Positions 17,664-26,300 of a stretch of 64,000 nt of DNA are shown here, in pieces (positions within the stretch are counted from its first letter, which is position 1; each line of letters starts with the position of its first letter). The position numbers and the translations under genes are program-made. Source of the stretch: Rhizomicrobium sp. (GTDB taxonomy: Bacteria > Pseudomonadota > Alphaproteobacteria > Micropepsales > Micropepsaceae); the NCBI GenBank assembly GCA_037200385.1, contig JBBCGL010000001.1, positions 3,921,418 to 3,985,417 of the forward strand, written 5' to 3'. The notes below the pieces were generated by a model. The model was not told where the DNA came from. It saw nothing but the letters and a program-made list of their open reading frames with translations, and searched no databases.

Positions 17664-18015
17664 TGTCTTTTCCTTCCCTGGATGATGATGGCGCGGACTG
17701 TAGAGCCAAGAGCGTCCCCGCTGCCACCGCTTCCCACGGGGAAGGCGGCCGCTTTGCGCGTCAACGCGCCGTGACGATCCGGCTTAGAGATGCTTCGAAA
17801 GTCTCCGATTGCCGCGATACCGAGCCTTCATCCTCGCGTGCCGGCCGCATGCACGCACACCCCATCGAGGAAGGCCGAGAGTAGGTCGGGCAGGATCGCC
17901 GCGATCGCTCCGTCGCGCACGCCGCCATCGGCGGCAGATTGGCGGCCACGAACTGACAACTTGTCATTTCTGCTGAACTGTGGCATCACCGCACAAAACA
18001 AGGGTGGAAAGCCAA
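17664..18015. promoter_or_regulatory. divergent control region between acyl-CoA dehydrogenase and monooxygenase genes
   Basis: This 352-base gap separates two divergent catabolic genes and must hold both promoters. No gene is visible in it. Its clearest element is the perfect palindrome described separately at 17954-17966, which lies nearer to the monooxygenase gene. Confidence 0.5.
17954..17966. promoter_or_regulatory. perfect inverted repeat TGACAA-C-TTGTCA, probable operator
   Basis: The two six-base arms are perfectly symmetrical about one central base, 49 bases before the monooxygenase ATG. The form fits a TetR-family homodimer site. No regulator gene sits beside it in the window. Confidence 0.5.
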
Positions 18016-19515
18016 ATGGCTCTCGAGCATTTCGACGTCATCATCGTGGGCGCGGGCCTCAGCGGCATCGGCGCGGGCTACCATCTGCAGACCAATTGCC
18101 CGACCAAGCGCTACGCGATCCTCGAAGGCCGCGACGCCATCGGCGGCACCTGGGACCTGTTCCGCTATCCCGGCATCCGCTCCGACAGCGACATGTACAC
18201 GCTGGGCTATTCCTTCAAGCCGTGGCGCGAAGCCAAGGCGATCGCCGACGGCCCTTCGATCCGCAAATATGTCCGGGACACCGCCGCCGAGAACGGCATC
18301 GACACGCACATCCGCTTCCACCACCAGGTCAAGCGCGCCGACTGGTCGAGCGCCGATGCGCGCTGGACCGTCGAAGCGGAGACCGGCCCGCAGAAGCAGC
18401 TTGTGCGCTTCACCTGCAATTTCCTTTTCATGTGCAGCGGCTATTACGATTACGCGGGAGGCTATGCGCCGGATTTCCTGGGCAGCGACAGCTTCGCCGG
18501 CAAGATCGTCCATCCCCAGTTCTGGCCGGAAGACCTCGATTATCGCGGCAAGAACGTCGTGGTGATCGGTTCCGGCGCCACGGCGGTGACGCTGGTGCCC
18601 GAGATGGCCAAGGATGCGGCGCATGTCACGATGCTGCAACGCTCGCCGACCTATGTCGTCTCGCGTCCCGCCGAAGACGCTTTCGCCAACTGGCTGCGCA
18701 CCAAGCTGCCGCCGATGCTGGCCTACAACATCACGCGCTGGCGCAATGTGCTGTTCGGCATGTTCTTCTTCAACATGGCGCGCAAGAATCCAGAGAAGAC
18801 CAAGGCCGGCCTGATCGACATGGTCAAGAAGGAGCTGGGGCCCGGCTACGACGTGGCGACCCATTTCACGCCGCGCTACAATCCCTGGGACCAGCGTCTC
18901 TGCCTCGTCCCCGACAGCGATCTGTTCCAGGCGATCAAGACCGGCAGGGCCGAAGTCGTCACCGACCGGATCGCGCGCTTCACGCCGGCCGGCATTGCGC
19001 TCGAAACCGGCAAGGAAATCCCAGCCGACATCATCGTCACCGCCACGGGCCTGAAGATGCAGCTTCTGAGCGGTCTGCAGATCGCGGTCGACGGCGTCGC
19101 CAGGGATCTCTCCAAGTCGATGTCCTACAAGGGCATGATGTATTCCGACGTGCCGAACCTCGCTTCGTCCTTCGGCTACACCAACGCGTCCTGGACGCTG
19201 AAATGCGACCTGACCTGCGAATATGTCTGCCGCATCCTGAACTACATGGACCGCAAGGGCGTCGCGATCGCCACGCCGCACAATGACGATCCGACGGTGC
19301 AGGAGCTGCCCTGGCTCGATTTCTCGTCCGGCTATGTCCAGCGCGCCCTCGACGTCCTGCCCAAGCAGGGTTCGAAGAAGCCGTGGAAGCTCTACCAGAA
19401 CTACGCACTGGATATGGTGACGCTGCGCTACGGCAAGGTGAATGACGGCACGCTGCGGTTCGCCAAGGCGCATCCGGTCGCCTTGCCTGCGCCGGAGCGC
19501 ATGGCAGCAGAATAG
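18016..19515 (+). CDS. flavin-containing (Baeyer-Villiger type) monooxygenase
   Basis: The 499-residue enzyme is a class B flavoprotein monooxygenase that inserts oxygen next to a carbonyl or oxidises a soft heteroatom, using FAD and NADPH. It has the N-terminal FAD loop IIVGAGLSGIGAGYHL, GGTWDLFRYPGIRSDSDM, and the Baeyer-Villiger fingerprint FAGKIVHPQFWP (FxGxxxHxxxW[P/D], residues 160-171). The second nucleotide loop is VVVIGSGATAVTLVPEM, and ATG appears late in IIVTATGLKM. The ATG at 18016 follows GGTGGAAAG; a GTG at 17980 in frame would add 12 non-conserved residues. Ketone oxidation to an ester, followed by hydrolysis and beta-oxidation by the divergent acyl-CoA dehydrogenase, is a plausible route. 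Confidence 0.92.
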   Translation: MALEHFDVIIVGAGLSGIGAGYHLQTNCPTKRYAILEGRDAIGGTWDLFRYPGIRSDSDMYTLGYSFKPWREAKAIADGPSIRKYVRDTAAENGIDTHIRFHHQVKRADWSSADARWTVEAETGPQKQLVRFTCNFLFMCSGYYDYAGGYAPDFLGSDSFAGKIVHPQFWPEDLDYRGKNVVVIGSGATAVTLVPEMAKDAAHVTMLQRSPTYVVSRPAEDAFANWLRTKLPPMLAYNITRWRNVLFGMFFFNMARKNPEKTKAGLIDMVKKELGPGYDVATHFTPRYNPWDQRLCLVPDSDLFQAIKTGRAEVVTDRIARFTPAGIALETGKEIPADIIVTATGLKMQLLSGLQIAVDGVARDLSKSMSYKGMMYSDVPNLASSFGYTNASWTLKCDLTCEYVCRILNYMDRKGVAIATPHNDDPTVQELPWLDFSSGYVQRALDVLPKQGSKKPWKLYQNYALDMVTLRYGKVNDGTLRFAKAHPVALPAPERMAAE

Positions 19516-19594
19516 GCACGCTCGCAGCCTCTGCAACACCGGAACCAAAGGCTGGCCGTTTGGTTTACGGCAAGCGAATTGCACGAGGCACGCC

Positions 19595-20215
19595 ATGAAC
19601 ACGAAACTTCTTCTTGGCGCCACGGCGCTGGTCGCGCTGCTGACCGCCGCGAACGCCGCACCCGATCAGCCGGGACATGCCAAGCCCACGCCGGGAACCG
19701 CGAACGACACGCTGAGCACGCTGACGGATGCTGCCGGTCACGCCGTCGGCACCGTCGATGCCGCGACCACGACCACGCTGCAGGGCTTCGTCGAGGCCGC
19801 CGCGATCAGCGACATGTATGAGGTCGAAGCCGCCCGCATCGCGCTGAAGCGCTCGCAAAATCCCGAAGTGAAGGATTTCGCGCAGAAAATGATCGAGGCG
19901 CACACCGGCACCACGAACGCGCTCAAGCTCATTCTGGTGAAGCTTCCCAGCTCGCCCGCCGCGCCGGCCCATGTCGACAATCGCCGTCAGGGCATGCTCG
20001 ACGAGTTGCGCGGCGCAAAGGCCGTCGATTTCGACGGCCGTTATCTCAGTCAACAGGTCGACGCGCACAATGAGGCGCTGCTCCTGATGCGCGGCTATGC
20101 GAAGAACGGCGACAATCCGGCCGTCAAGGCCTTCGCCGAGAAAACCGCGACGCCGGTCGCCGAGCATCTCGGCATGGCGCACGGCCTTTACGACAAATAC
20201 GGCCGCAGCAGCTGA
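19595..20215 (+). CDS. DUF4142 secreted protein
   Basis: The 206-residue protein has a signal peptide (LLLGATALVALLTAANA) and a DUF4142 four-helix domain from about residue 64: FVEAAAISDMYEVEAARIAL, KDFAQKMIEAHTGTTNAL, YLSQQVDAHNEALLLMRGYA and FAEKTATPVAEHL. The conserved His residues of the ferritin-like helical bundle are present (HTGT, HNEA, EHL). DUF4142 proteins are periplasmic or outer-membrane associated and often linked to stress or biofilm; the exact function is unknown. GAGG precedes the ATG at 19595. A strong hairpin lies 26 bases after the stop. Confidence 0.88.
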   Translation: MNTKLLLGATALVALLTAANAAPDQPGHAKPTPGTANDTLSTLTDAAGHAVGTVDAATTTTLQGFVEAAAISDMYEVEAARIALKRSQNPEVKDFAQKMIEAHTGTTNALKLILVKLPSSPAAPAHVDNRRQGMLDELRGAKAVDFDGRYLSQQVDAHNEALLLMRGYAKNGDNPAVKAFAEKTATPVAEHLGMAHGLYDKYGRSS

Positions 20216-20240
20216 TTTCTGAATGAAAGCCATGGCGACG

Positions 20241-20267
20241 CCACGCGGGTTCCGGGAACTCGCGTGG
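20241..20267 (+). terminator. strong hairpin after the DUF4142 gene
   Basis: Bases 20241-20252 pair with 20256-20267 to form a near-perfect stem (CCACGCG...CGCGTGG with one G-T pair) and a 3-base loop. No T-run follows, so it would not be a classical intrinsic terminator. It could be a 3'-end stabiliser, a Rho-site partner or a regulatory hairpin ahead of the large glucan synthase gene. Confidence 0.5.
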
Positions 20268-20368
20268 TGCAGCCGCGTTGTGCCTGAAGACATCATCATC
20301 TGTTGAACGGCGGGACTGGGCGCGGTCTGCGAGCGTCAACATTGCGCGTGGATTAAGGGCGTCACGCC

Positions 20369-23300
20369 ATGAATTATTCCGAAATCGGCAGCCGCGCGTC
20401 CTGGCGTCGGGCGCAGGAGCCGGCCGAAGGCCCCATCCGGGCAGAGCTGTTCAGCGTCGAACGGCTGGAGCAGCACGCCGCTAGCCTGGCGGCGGCGCAG
20501 CGCGTTTCTCCCGACATCGAACGCGGCAAGCCGCTCGTCACGCGGCTGGACGACAATGCGCGCGTCATCGCCGAAGCTTATCGCGCCATCGTCAAGGCAA
20601 CACGGGACCGCCGTTCGGTGCCGCCGGCCGCCGAATGGCTGCTCGACAATTACCACATCGTCGACGAGCAGATTCGCGAGATCAAGGACGACCTGCCGCC
20701 CGGCTTCTACCGCAAGCTACCCAAGCTCATCGAAGGCCATCTTCAAGGCTATCCGCGCGTCTTCGGCATCGCTTGGGCCTTGATCGCCCATACCGACAGC
20801 GCGCTCGACGTCGCCAAGCTCACCCGCTTCGTCGAGGCCTATCAGCGCGTCCAGCCGCTCACCATCGGCGAGCTCTGGGCTATCGCCATCACGCTGCGCA
20901 TCACGCTGGTGGAGAATCTGCGCCGGGTCGCCGAAGGTCTGCTCACCCGCCTGTCCGCGAGCGAGGACGCCGAAGCGCTGGCCGAGCGGATGTTCGGCGA
21001 GGACGTGAAGGAGCCGATCGCCACGGTCCTGGCCGATCTGCAGCGCAAGAAATGGTCCGGCCCTTTCGCCGTCCAGCTCGCGCAGCGCATGCGGGACCGC
21101 GATCCCGACGTCACGCCGGCTTTGCGCTGGCTCAACGACCGGCTCGCCGCGGAAGGGACGACGGCCGATGAGATCGTCCGCCAGGAGGTCCAGCGCCAGA
21201 GCGCGATGAACGTGACGGTCCGCAACATCATCACGGCAATGCGGCTGATCTCGGCGATCAACTGGCCCGAATTCTTCGAAAGCGTCAGCCTGGTCGACGC
21301 CGCGCTGCGTCAAAACACCAATTTCGCGGCGATGGATTTCGCCACCCGCGATCTCTACCGGCGCGCCATCGAAACCCTGGCGCATGAATCGGGGCGCGAC
21401 GAGGCCGAGGTTGCCGAACGGGCCGCCGCTGCTGCCGTGCGCGCCGGCAAGAGCGTGCCTGCGGCGGAGCGCGTCACACGCCGCGAATGCGATCCGGGCT
21501 TTTATCTGATCGCGGAGGGCCGCCGGGCGTTCGAGACCGACCTCGGTTGCCGGGTCCATCCCAAGACCGGCCTTTATCGCCGTTTCTCCGCAGCCGGTGT
21601 CCTCAGCTATGTGGCGATGCTCGCCCTGCTCACCGCGCTGCTTGTCTGCGCAGGGCTGGTCGCGGTTGCGTCCTACGGCATCGCGGGTCTGTTGCTGGCC
21701 GTGCTGGCGGTCACCGCGATCGTCCCGGCATCCGATCTCGCGATCGCCATCGTCAACCGGGTGATCACCCATCGCGTGGGTGCGATGCAGCTTCCGGGTC
21801 TGGAGCTGCGCGACGGGGTTCCCGCCGAACTCCGCACCCTGATCGCGGTGCCCACGCTTCTGACCTCGGCGAGCGCGATCGAAGGGCAGGTCGAACAGCT
21901 GGAAGTCCACTATCTCGCCAACCTCGACGAGAATTTCGGCTTCGCGCTGCTTTCGGACTGGAAGGACGCGCCCACCGAACATGCCGAAGGCGACGACGCC
22001 CTGCTCGATGCGGCGGCACAGGCGATCGCGCAGCTCAACGCGAAATATCCCCGCCCCCGTGGCGGCGACCGGTTTCTTCTCCTGCATCGCCGCCGGGTCT
22101 GGACGGAGGGCGAAGGCAGATGGCTCGGTTGGGAGCGCAAGCGCGGCAAGCTGCATGAGCTGAACCGCTTGTTGCGCGGCGCCACCGACACGACGTTCAT
22201 TCCCGCAGGCGGCAAGGCGCCCACCATCCCCGCCGATGTGCGCTATGTGATCACGCTGGACGCCGACACAAGGCTGCCGATCGGGGCGGCGCGCCGCTTG
22301 GTCGGCAAGATCGCGCATCCGCTGATGCGGCCTCGCTTCGACGCGCGCCTTGGCCGTGTCGTGCGCGGCCATGCGATCCTCCAGCCGCGCGTGACGCCGT
22401 CCTTGCCGCTGCAGGACGGCGGCTCGCTGTTCCAGCGCGTCTTCTCCGGCCCCAACGGCCTGGATCCCTATGCCATCGTGGTCTCCGACATCTATCAGGA
22501 CCTGTATGAAGAGGGGTCTTACTTCGGCAAGGGCATCTACGACGTCGATGCCTTCGAGGCGGCGCTGGAGCAGCGCTTTCCGGTCGAGACCGTGCTCAGT
22601 CACGACCTGCTCGAGGGCATCTTCGCCCGCGCCGGCCTGGTCTCGGACATCGAGGTCGTCGAGGAATTCCCCTCGCGCTACGACGTCGCCGCCTCGCGCC
22701 AGCATCGCTGGGTGCGCGGCGACTGGCAGCTTCTGCCGTGGATATTCGCCAACGGTCCGCGCGCCTCGCGGCGGCGCACGTCGATCCCGCTGACCGGCCG
22801 CTGGAAGCTGATCGACAACCTGCGCCGCTCGCTCTCCGCGCCCGCGACGCTGCTCACCTTGCTGCTCGGCTGGATGCTCAACTGGCCGGCTGCGGTCGCG
22901 TGGACCGCGTTCGTATTGCTCCTCCTGGTGCTGCCCACGCTGGTTCCCGCGCTTGCCGGCCTGCTGCCCCGCCGGGTCGGCATTTCCGTCCGCAGCCATT
23001 GGCGCGGCATCGCCCGCGATGTCCAGCTCGGCATCGTGCAGAGCGCGTTCTCGCTGACCTTCCTCGCGCACCAGGCCTGGTTGATGGTGGACGCCATCGG
23101 CCGCACGATCTGGCGTCTGTTCGTGCGGCGCCGAAACCTCCTGCAATGGGTGACGACGGCGCAGACCACCGACGAGCACGGCTTCGACAATCGCGCGCTC
23201 TTCACCCAGATCGTCGCCAGCGTCGTCTTTCTCGCCGCCGCCGGCGCTGTCCTTTATTATGCCGGGCGGGGCGGTTGGCCGCTCGCCGTGCCGTTCGGCG

Positions 23301-26300
23301 CGCTGTGGCTGCTGTCCCCGCTGATCGCCCACTGGGCCAGCCTGCCGCCCAGTTCCGAGACCGAGCTGGAGGTCAGCCCCGCCGACGATCACGCCCTTCG
23401 TCTCGTCGCCCGGCGCACATGGCGGTTCTTCGAGACCTTCGTGACGCAAGACGACAATTTCCTGCCGCCGGACAATTTCCAGGAGGATCCCGAGCCGGTC
23501 GTGGCGCACCGGACCTCGCCCACCAACATCGGTCTCTACCTGCTGTCGGTGATCGCGGCGCGCGATTTCGGCTGGATCGGCTCGACCGAAGCGGTCGAGC
23601 GGCTGGAGCATACGTTCGCGACACTTGAGAAGCTCGAGCGTCAGCGCGGCCATTTCTTCAACTGGTATGATACGCGCGATCTGCGTCCGCTCGAACCGCG
23701 CTACATATCCTCGGTCGACAGCGGAAATCTTGCGGGCCATCTGATCGCGCTCGCGCACGCGAGCCGCGAATTCTGCCTGCAGCCGCTCGCGCTGCATTGG
23801 CGTCACGGGCTGGAGGATGCGGTCGCCCTGTTGCGCGAGATCGCGAAAGGCGGCGGCCGTGCTCCGTCCTATTCGTCTTTCGCCAGCACGCTCGATGAAT
23901 TCGTGGGGCTGCTGGGCAACGAGGAGGCTGGTCTTTCCGAGCTTCTCACGCAATTGGAGATCAAGGCCGAACGTGTCCTCGCGCTGGCAGAGGATGTCGG
24001 GCCCGAAGCCGTCATCTGGGCGGGCGCCCTGCGCAACACGGTGCATTCGCACAAGCGCGACGTACAGGCGCTCGATGCCGAAGCGCCCGACGCGGTGCGG
24101 CTGCGCCATCGGCTGACCAAGCTCGCCGAGCAGGCCACCGAGATGTTCGACGCAATGGAATTCGGCTTCCTGCTCGATTCCAGCCGCCAGCTCTTCTCGA
24201 TCGGCTACCGGGCCGGTGAAGGGGCGCTGGACGCCAATTATTACGACATGCTCGCGTCGGAGGCGCGTCTCGCGAGCTTCATCGCCATCGCCAAAGGCGA
24301 CGTGCCCGCCCGTCACTGGTTCCGCCTCGGCCGTACCCTGACGCCGCTGCCGGGCGGCTCAGCCCTGATCTCCTGGTCGGGATCGATGTTCGAATATCTG
24401 ATGCCATCGCTGGTGATGCGCGCGCCGTCCGGCAGCCTGCTGGCGGAGACCAATCGCCTCGTCGTGCGGCGCCAGCGCGCCTATGGCGACGAGTTGGGCG
24501 TGCCCTGGGGAATCTCCGAATCCGCCTTCAGCGCCCGCGACATCGAACGTACCTATCAATATTCGAGCTTCGGCGTTCCCGATCTCGGCTACAAGCGCGG
24601 CCTCGCCGAGAACACGGTCATCGCGCCCTATGCCACCGCGCTCGCCGCGATGGTCGATCCGGCCCATGCCGCCCGCAATCTCGAGCGCCTCGCCGATGCC
24701 GGCGGCCGCGGTACCTATGGGTGGTACGAGGCCCTGGACTACACGCGCTCCCGTCTGCCCGAGGGAGTCAAGGTCGTTGTCGTGCGCTGCTACATGGCGC
24801 ATCACCAGGCGATGAGCCTCATCGCGATCGCCAATGCGCTGCATGACGGCCAGATGCGCTCGCGCTTCCATGCCGAGCCGATCGTCCGCGCCGCCGAATT
24901 GCTGCTGCAGGAACGCATGCCGCGCGATGTCGTGGTGGCGCGGCCGCCGCCGGACCATGTCGCCGAGACCATCGAGATCGGGACCATCGTGCCGGATGTC
25001 GAGCGCCGCTATGTTTCGCCCTATAGCCGGCTGCCGCGCACGCACCTGATGTCGAACGGCGATTTCTGCGTGATGCTGACGGCCGCGGGCTCGGGCTATA
25101 CGCGCTGGCGCGATATCGCGGTGACGCGCTGGCGTGAGGACCCCACTTGCGACAATTGGGGCAGCTATTGCTTCCTGCGCGACGTGCAGAGCGGCGAGGT
25201 CTGGTCCGCCGGCTATCAGCCGACGGCCGCGACGCCCGATCAGTATACGGCGAGCTTCTCGGAGGATCGCGCCGAGATCGTGCGCCGCGACGACGGGCTT
25301 TCGACCCTTCTGGAAGTCATCGTGTCGCCCGAGGACAACGCCGAGGTGCGCCGCGTCTGCATCACCAATCACGGACCGCGCGCCCGCGATATCGAGCTGA
25401 CCTCCTATGCCGAGCTCGCGCTCGCCCGCCAGGCCGACGACCAGGCCCATCCGACCTTCGCCAAGATGTTCGTGCAGACCGAGTTCGTGCCGCATCCCGG
25501 CGTGATCCTCGCCACGCGCCGCCGCCGCTCCGACGCCGATCCGCTCGTCTGGGCCGCGCATCTCGCCGTGGTCGAGGGCGCCGTCACCAGCGAGCCGCAA
25601 TTCGAGACCGACCGATCCCGCTTCCTCGGCCGCGGCCAGGTCATCCGCAACCCCGAGGCGATCGCCGAAGGCTGGCCGCTATCGAACACCGCGGGTCCGG
25701 TGCTCGATCCGATCTTCTCGCTGCGCCGCCGCGTGCGCGTGCCGCGCGGCGCGACGGTGACGGTCGCGTTCTGGACCATGGTGGCGGAGAGCCGCGAGGA
25801 CGTCCTCGAGCTCGCCGAGAAATATCACGATGAAGGCGCCTTCGACCGCGTCCGGACGCTTGCGTGGACGCAGGCCCAGGTTCAGCTCCAGCATCTCGGC
25901 CTCAAGACCGGCGAAGCCCATCTCTACCAGCGTCTCGCCAACCATGTCTTGTACTCCGACAACACGCTGCGGCCACCGCCGGAGAGCCTGAAGCGCGGCG
26001 TGCGCAAGGCCTCGACCCTGTGGGCCCACGGCATCTCCGGCGACTATCCCATCGTGCTGGTCCGCATCGCGGAAGACGACGATCTGCTCCTCGTCCGCCA
26101 GCTCTTGCGGGCGCACGAATATTGGCGCTCCAAGCAGCTCGCCGTCGACCTCGTGATCCTCAACGAGCGGGCTTCGTCCTACATCCAGGATTTCCAGAAC
26201 GCGATCGACTCGCTGGTGCGGATGAACCAGTCCATGCCGCGCATCTCGCATCCCGACGTGAAGGGCGGGGTTTTCGTCCTGCGCAGCGATCTCATTCCGG

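Noticed and set aside
17790-19286. A 498-codon plus-strand open frame
   Set aside because: It is a frame shadow of the monooxygenase, whose FAD and Baeyer-Villiger motifs are in the other frame.
20717-24316. A 1199-codon open frame on the minus strand within the glucan synthase gene
   Set aside because: It is antisense to an intact, motif-complete gene. Its composition is that of a high-GC shadow frame.
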